Source: Episyrphus balteatus (taxonomy: Eukaryota > Arthropoda > Insecta > Diptera > Syrphidae). Taken from it: a stretch of 64,000 bases of DNA. The translations under genes and the position numbers were made by a program. This document shows positions 54,325 to 64,000 of this stretch, one piece after another. Every line of letters starts with the position of its first letter. Position 1 is the first letter of the stretch. Location: NCBI RefSeq assembly GCF_945859705.1, contig NC_079137.1, positions 41,489,320 through 41,553,319 on the forward strand, written 5' to 3'. The notes below the pieces were generated by a model. That model saw only the letters and a program-made list of their open reading frames with translations, did not search any database and was not told where the DNA came from.

Positions 54325-55158
54325 CGAAGGATAGCGACTGAGAGAGCACAAATATGTGTTTTTTTTTTATAAATTTCGACCCTGAAAATTGATTCAAAGT
54401 TTTCAAATGGTGTTTTTTTAAACGACATAATGAAATAGCGACATGGCGAAGAATCAACAAGACAACAAGGCGACAATACCTATAGCGATATTGTAACATG
54501 GCGATTAGGCAACATGGTGACCAGGACGCGACCCAGAGGCATCCAAAACGATTCCAAACACGTCCGAGACGCGTCCAAAACGCGTCCGAAACGCGCCCAA
54601 TACTCGTCCAAAACGCGTCCAAAACGCGTCCAAAACGCGTCCGAAACGCTCCCAAAACTCGTCCAAAACGCGTCCTAAACGCGTCTAAAATGCGTCCAAA
54701 ACGCATCCAAAACGCGTCCAAAACGCGTCCAAAACGCGTCCTTAACGATTTCTATACGCGTCCAAAACTCATCAAAAAAGCGTCCTAAAAGCGTCCAAAA
54801 CGCGCCCAAAACGCGTCAAAAACGAGTCCAAAACACGTCCAAAACGCTTCCTAAATGCGTCCAAAACGCGTCCAAAACGCGTCCTAAACGCGTCCAAAAC
54901 GCATCCAAAACGCGTTCTAAACGCGTCCAAAACTCGTCAAAAACGCGTCCTAAACGCGTCCAAAACGCGTCGAAACGCTTGCCAAACGCGTCCTTAAAGC
55001 GTCCTTAACGCTTCCTAAACGCTTCCAAAGCCCTTCCTTAACGATAGGTATAGAGGCCCTAAAATTGCAAAAATTCAAAAGGCTCTTAAAACAAAACTAC
55101 ATTTCCAAAATTTATAAAAAAAATGCATATTTGTGCTCACTGAGTCGATATCCTTCGG
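54325..55158. mobile_element. MITE-like element enclosing a minisatellite
   Basis: Inverted ends CGAAGGATAGCGACT...GAGCACAAATATG (54325-54356) and the complement at 55126-55158 (CATATTTGTGCTCACTGAGT, CGATATCCTTCG), followed on both sides by A/T runs and TTTATAAATTT. The interior is mostly the 11-bp minisatellite at 54541-55042. The GGTGCCG foldback lies directly to its left. Confidence 0.7.
54541..55042. repeat. 11-bp minisatellite, unit CGTCCAAAACG
   Basis: About 45 tandem units of CGTCCAAAACG with variants (CGTCCTAAACG, CGTCCGAAACG, CATCCAAAACG, CTTCCTAAACG), each unit giving a CpG every few bases in an otherwise AT-rich region. The open frames here (minus 54296-54721, plus 54498-54788) merely translate the repeat and are not genes. 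Confidence 0.92.
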
Positions 55159-56123
55159 ATCAAATCGAACATATTTGGACATACTTTAAATATATCTTAG
55201 GAATTAGCTGAAGAAATTAATTTGTCGCATTTCCGTGGTAGTCATAAAATTCTATTTAGCAATGCACATTTTAAAGTACAAACAGTCAGGCACAATATGC
55301 TATAAAAAAAAAAGTAATTATTGGTTCCACACTGTTTTGTGCTCTATAAAATGGTATTGCTCTTTTAATCTACACTGTTGTTTGTTATTGTATCGAATGC
55401 GCACAATACATCCCACATTATTCCTCGCCATCACCACCACACCGGCACCGGCCACCTCAATTAATGTCCGACCATTAAAAAGGAAATAAAAATCATGAAA
55501 CGTTCGTTTTTGAAGGACCACCATCACATCATGCATATTTCTACAAAAAATGTTCGTTTCCTTTCCGTATCCTATGGTTCTTATCCTACGAATATAATTT
55601 TGTTATAGGTTTCTTGAGAGCTCTTAGATTTACAAGCATTAAAAAACAGATGATTATCCCCAAGAGCTCTTTCGCACACCGGTTATCCAAGAGGGAAATG
55701 CTATTATATTCTTTGCTGAAATCATAGAAAGACAGATGGATAAATAAATGAAATTAATTTTAATTTTTTTTAAACTTGAGGAAAAATATTTAGAAAGCAA
55801 AGTTAAAAAAATAGAAGATGTAGAAGATGATGGTATTCCTTTGAATGTTTGTATTTCTAATTTTAATTGTTCTACAAATTTTTTTTTTTCGTTTTAATTG
55901 ATTAAGAACTCCATTTTAATGACTTAAGCTATTAGCCTATTTAGAAGGCTTTAATAAACATGAGAGCCTTAGTCCTTAGAGGTTTTTCAAACCGATTATA
56001 CATAGTTGTTTGATAAATAAAATTATTAACATTATTAATGTTTTTGTTTTTAATAAATTTTTTAAAATAATGTTTGATCTTAGAATGTTGTTAAAAACGA
56101 AATATATAATACTCTTTATTTTC
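55159..56123. other. No gene seen
   Basis: 55.2-55.7 kb is moderately complex (CACCACCACACCGGCACCGG at 55428). The rest is AT-rich. No recognised protein or element. Confidence 0.35.
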
Positions 56124-56284
56124 TTGGAGTTACGAGGTTTTTCTACCAGATTCATCTCAATGTTACGAGGTTTTCTGACGAAATTTAATGGAGCTACGAG
56201 TTTTTTTTTTTTTTTTTAACTACGAACAAGGTACCTATACGAGGTTTTCTCACAAACATTTTTATTGAAGTTACGAGGTTTGCT
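56124..56284. repeat. Degenerate tandem repeat, TTACGAGGTTTTCT
   Basis: Five copies of (G)TTACGAGGTTT or close variants at about 56129, 56163, 56194, 56239 and 56270, spaced 30-45 bp. Confidence 0.6.
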
Positions 56285-56639
56285 TTACAACAGAGTATAG
56301 CAAAACTTGAATTAAAGTTTATTTAGAGTTTTCGGAATGGTTTCAAATTTTCTATGTTGCTAAGCTTACAAATTTTCTACAAAATGGCAGTCACAAGTCA
56401 TTTTCGGAAAAAGGTGGAGTTCCGAAATTTCTTTCATCGGTCCATAGTAGCTACCTACAACCTACATAATCTATAAGTCCTATAATGTACTCAAAGAAAC
56501 TTTTAAAAATAAAAACCACTCAAAAATAGGTCTAAAACATGTGTTTTTCAAAAATTCATATTTTAAAAACTAGTACCTCAGAAAAATATCCGTATAAGAC
56601 CCCTAATTTTTAATTGCGATATAGGAACTGTTATACATA

Positions 56640-56800
56640 CACATCAAGTAATGCATTCGTTCAAAAGCAAAGTTGAGATAACAGTCAAACATGACGTTAC
56701 GATTATAGAGAATGAGAAAAACATCGGTGTCTTGAAAGTTGAAATACGTCTGTCTGTCATTCTGTCAGGATGTCTGTCGATGAGCCGATCAACTTTACAC
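56640..56800. repeat. Dispersed repeat fragment with GTCTGTCTGTC
   Basis: TTACGATTATAGAGAATGAG, ACGTCTGTCTGTCATTCTGT and ACTTTACACTTGGTATG follow the order of the GTCTGT-run repeat at 2309-2435, but diverged. Confidence 0.4.
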
Positions 56801-56846
56801 TTGGTATGTTTTATGTAACTAGCAAGTTTTTCACACCGAACAGAAA

Positions 56847-57188
56847 GAATGTGAATGGGCTAAATTTATACTATTTTAAATTATAAATATACAAACTGAT
56901 GCTCTATTATTTTTCCTAAATCTGGACACCTCAATCTCGGCTATGGGGTTAATAGAACTCACGATATAAGCTTTTTTAACTAACCATTTCAGGCTTTTCA
57001 ATTCAAATAAACAAACAAAAATCTAAACAAAAAAAGCTTCTAAAACATAATCGTATAAACGGCTTATAAATATAGTTCTATTGGTCACATCCTCAAGATT
57101 GGGGTGTTCAGATTAAGGAAAAGTAATAGAGCATCAGTTTGTATATTTATAATTTCAAATAGTATAAATTTAGCCCATTCACATTAAC
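56847..57188. repeat. Long inverted repeat, ~125-bp arms
   Basis: Arms 56847-56970 and 57060-57188 pair well: TGTGAATGGGCTAAATTTAT, ATACAAACTGATGCTCTATT, and near the loop CTCAATCT. The spacer is about 90 bp. Divergence is greatest near the loop. No protein. Confidence 0.75.
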
Positions 57189-57991
57189 TGGAAAACTTAC
57201 GTTATTTAACCCCCCAAAAACCGTATAAAGCACAAAATTAGAGTTGTCAGACCTTCGAAATCGACATTAACACGCGTATGGCTGCAAAACTGCGTACTTA
57301 TATTTTGGTTATACCTCTACTCCCAAAATTTTCTCGGCCTACTAGCAAAAAAACAGCTTTTTTCTTACTTTTGACTAGTACATGGAGAGTTTCGGAGTTA
57401 GATTACTTCTACAATACGATGGTGACAATAACGATTGTGGGCTCATTTTATAGGTAATTATAAGTACTACAATTCATTCTTGAAGAATTATCCAAACAAA
57501 TCAAAAGTTCGTCAGATATATGAAAAAATGTCATTTTGTCCCAACCTTGCGATACAAACCCGCACTTTGACCAACTATAAAATTTTATTTAATCAACTCA
57601 CGGAATTGTTTTGTATATCATTTCTTAGATAATTTTATTGTTAATAAGTCTTACCTTTGTCATTTTTTGTTAAAATGAATAACAATGGAGCTATTCAATA
57701 AAAACGATACCAATCTCTTTTCCAAGATGGCGGCTGTTCCCAACCTCCAATTATCCCAACAAATTGACTTTTATGATAAGGACAACCACCCGAACCCGAA
57801 AAATTTTGTCCCGCGAAAAATGCGATTTCATGCCCATATTTTGACTAATTTCCCTGAGCTACTAATAAAAGCGTATTAAAACAAAAATATCTTGTTTTGT
57901 CTAAAGTGTTTATTGTTCTTTAAATATGCCTAAAAAACTCATAAATAATAAAAGCTCTTTAATGCAATTACATATTGTTCCCCAAATAGTA
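57189..57991. other. No gene seen; one retroelement-like tail
   Basis: 57855-57885 reads CTGAGCTACTAATAAAAGCG then TATTAAAAC, like the ends of the repeat units at 40710 and 41100. The frames 57435-57632 and 57685-57879 are short and unrecognised. Confidence 0.35.
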
Positions 57992-58000
57992 TTTAGTAGC

Positions 58001-58659
58001 GGGTTGGGGTCAAAATTCTGACGGGGTCAAAATTCTTTTGTCAAAATTCTGCTTTACAAAATTCTGATTTCAAAATTCAGCTTTTCAAAATTCTGTTTTT
58101 CAAATTTCTGTTTTTCAAATTTCTGTTTTTCAAAATTCTGTTTTTCAAAATTCTGCTTATCATAATTCTGTTTTTCAAAATTCTGCAAAAAATTAAAAAC
58201 CCTTTTTTAATTTTTTGCAATGTTCTGTAAAATCATCTTCTTGAAAAATTATCTGCTTATTTGATAACCTACCTACATAATTTGCATTTTTTGAATGCAT
58301 ATTAATTTTTGTTTTATAAATGAATAAATTTGAAAATATTAAGAAAAGGTTTTTAATACTAAACATTTCCGAAAATAATTCAAAATTTTTTAATTTGTCT
58401 ATGAATTTTAAAAAATATTTGCGACTCTTAAACAAAAAAAATTTAGGAAAGTACCAATGTTGAATTACATTAATGAGGTGTATTTTTTTTTTAGTCAGCG
58501 CATATGGTTAAAAAAAAAAACAGAATTGGCAGAATTTTTTTGTTCATGTATAATGCTGGCAGAATTTTAAAAAGCAGAATAGAAAAAAAGCTGAATTTTG
58601 AAAAACAGAATTTTCGTTAACAAAGCTGAATTTTGAAGCCAGAATTTTGATCTGATCCC
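58001..58659. mobile_element. CAAAATTCTG array-palindrome element, copy 3
   Basis: A 659-bp element with a perfect 9-bp target duplication TTTAGTAGC (57992-58000 and 58660-58668). It starts GGGTTGGGGTC and ends GATCTGATCCC. The left arm (58010-58185) holds about eleven units CAAAATTCTGTTTTT or similar. The right arm (58525-58650) holds fewer complementary units CAGAATTTTGA. The middle (58190-58500) is AT-rich and unrelated to the middles of the other two copies. It proves that the array-palindrome structure is a mobile unit. A 9-bp duplication is compatible with a Mutator-like transposase (inference). Confidence 0.9.
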
Positions 58660-61014
58660 TTTAGTAGCCTATACAAACTACTTGAACTGTTTTGATAAAC
58701 TTCTATTCCTACTTATTTGCTTTATTGGTTTTTATTTCTTCTATTAAATTCCTTTATTGCAAGTGCAACTTGTAAACTACACTTGCAGTAGTTATTGACA
58801 CTTAACTTCCTCTCAACCTTTTTATTCTCTGGCACTCATATCCTCCTAAGGCAATTTATAAACATACATACAAGTCGAGAGTATCCTGTTCACACACGAG
58901 TGTTGTTAGAATATTTTTTTTTTTTGTTTTCAACTCTCAAGTTTATTTTTCGTTTTAGTTTCAAAGAGGATAGTTTTTCAAATTAGAATCCTTTTCCTGC
59001 ATTTGCACAATCAGAAACTTATTAATACTGCAGGCGGCTGGCAAATGACAGGACATTCTGCCATTGAAAATAAAAAAAATTATATTAATGTACATCCATA
59101 ATATACAAGAGGAGAGCATCAGTTATCCTTTATTTTATAGCCATTTTTTTTTGTACTGTATGTCGGTGTATAAAGTTCGAACAATATCCTTCGAATCTTT
59201 TATCTATTCCTGTGCCTCGTTATTATCGAATATAGTTACAACAAATTCCTATACAAAACAACTGCACACATACCAACCGACACAGGATATTAGAATTTCG
59301 ATAGAAAGGATGAAGAGTCTGTGATTTTTTTATTTTTTGTCGAGTACATATACATACTACAGTCGATATATGCGATGGTGTAGTGTTGCTTGTTATCGAT
59401 TGGCTTTCGATGCTGTTCATCCGATTGCAACACATGTCCTTTTGGTTATTGTCAAATTTTAAAATTGACTTTATCCTGGCTGTTGGTTTGCTATGTAGTT
59501 GTTCGCATAGAGTGCAACATGAGAGGAGGCAGAATTGCATCAATGACAACGGGAACGGGGAATGGTTTTGAATCTTTTATTTAAATTTAAATGAATTCTG
59601 CTTCAATGGAGTGTGTTACTGAATGCGGATTGAGTTACCAGAGTTTTTTTTTTTGACAATAGAGATGGTCAACAAATTGAAGAGGAGGAGAGCGAGGCTG
59701 AAAAAAAGCGTGTCTGTTGATTGGATGCTGCTGCAAATGCAATTAAAATTCAGTCAGTCGGGAGAATTTGTCTTAATAAAATATAAAAAAAAGAAGTCCT
59801 TTTTGGCATTCAGGACGAATGAAAACGAAGAATATGAAAATCAAGGTGTAGTGAAAGTTTAGGGTCGTAAACAAAAGCAATACACACACACACACACACA
59901 GAAGAAAAAAAATTGATTTAACATAGGTATATTCCCTCCATCATCATCCAAGAGGCTACAATCTGCCGAATAAACTTTCTCTAATTTATATCTATTCAGC
60001 TTAAGGATCCCACATTAAATCCCATATTCGGCAGATTTTTTTCTTCCTTTTATGCCACTCCGCCGAAATATCAAAAGCCCTCATCGCAATCCGATGAACC
60101 ATTAAGGACGAACCTTGTGTTGTAGTAAGGTTTGTGTGGGTTGTTGTTGTTGTATGTTTCTTGTGTATATATATGATGTATTCCCCACAGTGATTTTCGG
60201 AAAATTAAATCATCATTACGTCAAATCATTTTCACTTTTTTGTTTTCCTCGTTCTCTTGGTTCTGTTTTTTTTCTGTATTTTTGTGTGGAATTATTTTTT
60301 CCTGTCCAAATTTAGGATACAAAAAAAAAAAAAAAATGGAAAACAAATCTCAGCTCAGTGCTCTTAGCTCATGTGTGCGTGTGTGTGGGAGAAAAAGGAA
60401 GCGCCAGATCTAACAAACAACAAAGTTACAAAACACCAACAAATTTATTGCGAACGATTTTGGTTAACGTTTTGTATGTGAAATCCAGCCACATCCTGGG
60501 AGATTTGTTTTTTTTTTCTGTTCTTTTTTTTTTTTCCTCCGACCAACTCTATAGAGATTGTGAATTTAGGGATTTCAACTGTGTTGAATGAAAAAAAAAA
60601 AAAAAACTCAAACAAAAAACACGGGTAGGATATTTTTAATTTTCTCCTTTTTTTTTCATAAAAGTTTGATTTCATGATTTTGTGCGAGAATATGCAAAGA
60701 AGGAATCCTTGTTAAGCTAAATAATCAAAAAAATGTAAAAGTTTTTTTTTTTACTTGTTTTCTGGTTTGAATTTGGATTTGGTATGGATTTTCTAGGATT
60801 CAGATTCGTTCCAATATTGAAAGTAAATATTTTTCGCACAATGTGCTTTTTATCAAAACCTTAAATTCAGCTGTTTTCTTGAGCAAGGTTGCTTGTAAGG
60901 TTGGGAGAATAGGTACTTTTGGAATTTCTTTGTCTACTCATCTTTATTTCGTTGGCTTGCAACTTTCGGCATAGATAGTAGAGTAGAGGTACCTACCTAT
61001 ATGTGAACTTGATT
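58660..61014. other. Complex island with microsatellites, no gene
   Basis: Higher complexity to about 60.7 kb, with (CA)n at 59881-59900. Open frames (minus 59223-59549, plus 59064-59324, plus 59623-59862 and others) overlap on both strands and carry no recognised domain. Confidence 0.35.
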
Positions 61015-61017
61015 TTA

Positions 61018-61240
61018 TGAAAGTGGACTAAGTCACTTTTTGCATTGGTTAAAGAAAAAACTTACACAATAATTTTCTTATAACGATTTAATTGTATTTT
61101 TTTTTATGAAACCACTAAAGGAGCAATAAAGAAATTTATATACTGCAGTTTCGCTTTCAAATAAACTTTACCCCTTAAATAATAAATTATTTTTGGGCAA
61201 AATTTGATGGCATTTTTAGGAGTGACTTAGTCCACTTTCA
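61018..61240. mobile_element. Short TA-flanked MITE, TGAAAGTGGACTAAGTCACT ends
   Basis: A perfect 20-bp inverted repeat TGAAAGTGGACTAAGTCACT at 61018-61037 and its complement at 61221-61240, with TA on each side (61016-61017, 61241-61242). 223 bp, non-coding. The word GTAGTCACTTTTGAG recurs just outside at about 61268. Confidence 0.85.
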
Positions 61241-61243
61241 TAA

Positions 61244-62777
61244 TTAAAGGCATATATAAGATTAATGTAGTCACTTTTGAGTTAATATTGAACATATTCA
61301 TTCACTGCAAGCTTAATGGTCGGTAAAATAATATTCGGACAGTAAAAATTATTTAGTTAATTAGCTTCACTGGTTTTAGTTTTTAAACCAGTTGAAATTT
61401 TTTTGTTGTGTTTCTGTGATGGTGAAAGATTGCAAAGTGATACTGACAGGTTATCACCCACCCATACAGTGAACTAAAATATACGAAGTCTGTGTGGATT
61501 AAATGCTACGGGTTTTTGCATAAAAAGCAATTTTATGAAAAAAATTTTTAATTCGTTAGGTACCGTCGTTTCTTAAAAAAATAATTTTTAAAAATACAAT
61601 TTTTCTAACATTTTTCAAGAAACAGGTGGCATGTCATTTTTAAGAAAATATTATTCAAAAAATAAGAACTAAGTTTTGGTAAAATTTTTGAAATATTTTT
61701 CAAAAATCCAAAAATGTGTTTTTTTTTTACAATACAAAAAGCTACAATATTTTACGTACGTACGTTTAAGCTAACCAATCGTCGAAACGACGAAGTAATA
61801 TTAACTGTGCTGTATAGAAAAATTTATTAAATAATTTCGGTCAAGTTTAATAGTCATATTTTTTTTAAAGAAAAAGCAAAAAAAGATTTTCTTACACACG
61901 CGTTAGTTTTTACACACGAAAGTTAGCTTTCTAGGGTCAACGTTTCTGTTTTTATCTTTTTTAAATGTTGTTTTATAAAAATATTAACTTTTGGATTTTT
62001 GATGAATTCAATTTTTAAAAATAGATATTTTAACACAAAAAAATTTTTGTTTTTTGAAAAGTTGGGAATTCCGTTATTTAGATTTAACCATTTTTAGAAA
62101 AATTGCACTTTTATTTCAGAAAATATTGAGAAAAATTTAAAAAAAAGATCGATTTTCCGTAAATGACAGTAATATTGGTGAGAAAAATTTTTCCATAGGA
62201 ACCAAATTATACTTTTTGAATTGCTTTTGGCCTTTTGAATTTGAATGATGTTAGAATAGCTCTAACGTGTCAAGTTTTTGAGATATCGAATTTTCCATAT
62301 GCTGCTAATACCTAATATATTTTTTTTTTTCCAAAAATGATTGGCACTGGTCTACAAGCCACTAATTCAATTTCATCGAAGTTTTTATTACAAAAGCATT
62401 TACTATATCTTTGGCGCCGGGTACAAAGGTGTTAAGTCAGAAAAGGTAATTTTGAGGAAAATGAAATTGAAGTTTTAATTTTTGTTTGTAAATCTGAATA
62501 CTGTAATTTTGAAAAAGTAAATGATGCAGAAACATCATCTATAAGAACTTTTTTAATATCCGTATGCTGTTGACTAGAAAATGATCGTTCTTAAAAAAAA
62601 ATTGTGTTGACTTAACACTTTAGAGCCATTTAGTCTTCAAAAATAAACTTGGTCCAAAGATGTTAAGTCAAAAAAAAATCTATGTTTACATTGATAAAAA
62701 AGTTTAATTAATAAAAGAAAGTTGGAAATATCAATGTTTTGTTGTTGCCAACCCAAAAATCACATGTCATAGCTTAA
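61244..62777. other. AT-rich stretch with GTTAAGTCA words
   Basis: AAAGGTGTTAAGTCAGAAAA (62427), TTGACTTAACACTTT (62607) and AAAGATGTTAAGTCAAAAAA (62654) are repeated in both orientations, possibly another decayed element. No gene. Confidence 0.4.
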
Positions 62778-62886
62778 CATAACTTCAGAATTCGTAACTC
62801 TAGTTTTTCGTAACTTCGGTTTCGCTTAACTTTGACGGCCGTAACTCTGTCGCGCGTAACTCTGTTATTCGTAACTCCGTTACCAT
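62778..62886. repeat. Degenerate array of CGTAACTCTGT words
   Basis: TAACTTC/CGTAACTC words repeat about seven times every 14-18 bp (62779, 62793, 62809, 62826, 62841, 62857, 62871). It resembles one arm of a word-array element, but no inverted partner was found. Confidence 0.55.
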
Positions 62887-63179
62887 TACAAAAAGGACAT
62901 ATGTATGTTTTTTTTTTAATGTTAATTAACAATAACTAAAAAATTCCAACTTTCAACATTATACCTAATACATTTTTTTTTCCAAAATAAATAAAGATAG
63001 GAGGGGCCCCCAAAATAAATGGGATACAGGGCCCCCACAGAGCTAGCTACGCCACTGGTTCTATGGCAGGTACCGTTAATAACGGTAGAAAATTTTTTTA
63101 TATTTAATAGATACTATTTACACAAAAATTTTGATAAAAATCATCAAAGCTGTTTTTGAAAAAAAAGTAGCTGTTCTAT

Positions 63180-63370
63180 TTGCGTTATATGGCAGGTACC
63201 GTTAGTTTCAGTTTCACGAACGACTATTTACTATCAAGTTTGAAGAAAATCGCTCCAGTATTTTAGACTGCAGCTCGAGGTACACATAGACAGACAGAAT
63301 TGCCGGACCCACTTTTTTGGCATTCTCCATCATCGTAATGTCATGTCTGATTGTTACCTATCTCGAGTTA
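63180..63370. repeat. Dispersed repeat fragment with GACAGACAGAATTGCCGGAC
   Basis: TTTGAAGAAAATCGCTCCAG, CATAGACAGACAGAATTGCC, CCCACTTTTTTGGCATTCTC and CATCATCGTAATG follow the order of the element at 50815-50945. A copy of GGCAGGTACCGTTA precedes it, and again at 63065. Confidence 0.5.
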
Positions 63371-64000
63371 GATTTTATCTCGAGATTGTTTTTTTGAACA
63401 ATGTTCATAAAAAATAAAATAAAAAAAATAATAAAAAAGGTTTCTCATAATCCACAGTGACATTAGGTGGAGTTTTTAATTTATTACCTTTGTTGGAGAC
63501 TATGACGTCACCAAGTGGATCACACTGAACAAATTGACATAAACCAGATGTTTTTGATCATAATATTATGTTCTAATTTAATGTCATTTTACTTTATGTA
63601 ATTTTTTGCCTACATCTTGGTCTTTTAATATTCTTTTATAACGTGTCTTAAACGTCATACTGTTTTATTTCTCTGCGCCGTTTTAAAACTAGACAATCCT
63701 AGTACTATTTATCGTCATCAGCCTTTTGTCAAATAATTCTTTGTCTTTTTGCATATACATTGGAACATTTACTTGTACTTGTACTGGTATTGGTGATAGT
63801 AACCTTAAATATGTTAAAAATTGTAAAAAAAAGATCTGAAAATAAAATAAAACATAGATGCTGAATGTTTAACTTATGTTTTTATTATCATTTTAATTTT
63901 ATTTGCAGAAAGCTTAGAGTTGATTCTGATTATAAACTGAATCTGGTTTCTAAGATTCAACAAAGAGAGGCCTCGAACTGAGCTTGCTCAAGTGCCCAAG
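63371..64000. other. No gene seen
   Basis: AT-rich to mixed sequence up to the window edge. No protein, RNA gene or repeat recognised. Confidence 0.35.

Noticed and set aside
54296..54788. Open frames of 96 and 141 codons rich in Arg/Phe or Lys/Arg
   Set aside because: They translate the 11-bp minisatellite; the repeats in the protein follow the DNA period, and both strands are open.

Overview
The window looks like a long, AT-rich, gene-poor stretch of insect nuclear genome, intergenic or deep intronic. A fly (Diptera) is the best guess. The grounds are an intact non-LTR retrotransposon whose proteins resemble the LOA/Bilbo-type elements of flies and mosquitoes, the dense non-autonomous DNA transposons, and the lack of any bacterial-style gene organisation. 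The species cannot be named from the sequence. I found no host exon, tRNA, rRNA or CRISPR array that I can defend. The only convincing intact protein-coding genes are the two ORFs of the retrotransposon at 44.5-49.9 kb, on the minus strand.

The layout alternates between two kinds of sequence. The first kind is islands of more complex, less AT-rich sequence at about 0-1.3, 12.4-13.9, 18.6-19.2, 25.3-27.0, 30.9-32.0, 37.4-38.3, 41.4-43.4, 51.5-52.6, 55.2-55.7 and 58.7-60.7 kb. They carry short (GAT/CAT)n, (CA)n, (GA)n and (TA)n tracts and open frames with no recognisable protein. They are candidates for regulatory or conserved non-coding DNA. The second kind is very AT-rich sequence packed with transposon debris.

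The mobile DNA, left to right, is: a solo LTR with a 4-bp target duplication (3341-3882); a GGTCGGCAA-ended MITE (7207-7607, second copy 49985-50567); two TA-flanked elements with GGGTAA ends and repeated internal words (8204-9178 and 15763-17081); a palindromic family built from arrays of a CAAAATTCTG word in three copies (14609-14954; 16399-16895, nested in the previous element; 58001-58659, with a perfect 9-bp duplication); a 1.9-kb compound inverted repeat (22187-24066); a GGGGAA-ended element (28401-29377); a 1.08-kb foldback with ~300-bp arms (33903-34980); a Tc1-like foldback that still encodes decayed transposase pieces (35144-36706); a CAGGGTGTCCC MITE that splits an older repeat (39575-40462); the full-length LINE (44519-49891); a long-arm element with GGTGCCG ends (52981-54310); a MITE-like element filled with an 11-bp minisatellite (54325-55158); and a short TA-flanked MITE (61018-61240).

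The two LINE proteins work together in retrotransposition: ORF1p is the likely RNA-binding particle protein, and ORF2p carries endonuclease, reverse transcriptase and RNase H. The remaining elements encode nothing usable and must have moved with enzymes supplied elsewhere. The most unusual features are the CAAAATTCTG array-palindrome family, a ~45-bp motif shared between otherwise different elements and a compound hairpin, and several long inverted repeats that could form double-stranded RNA if transcribed.
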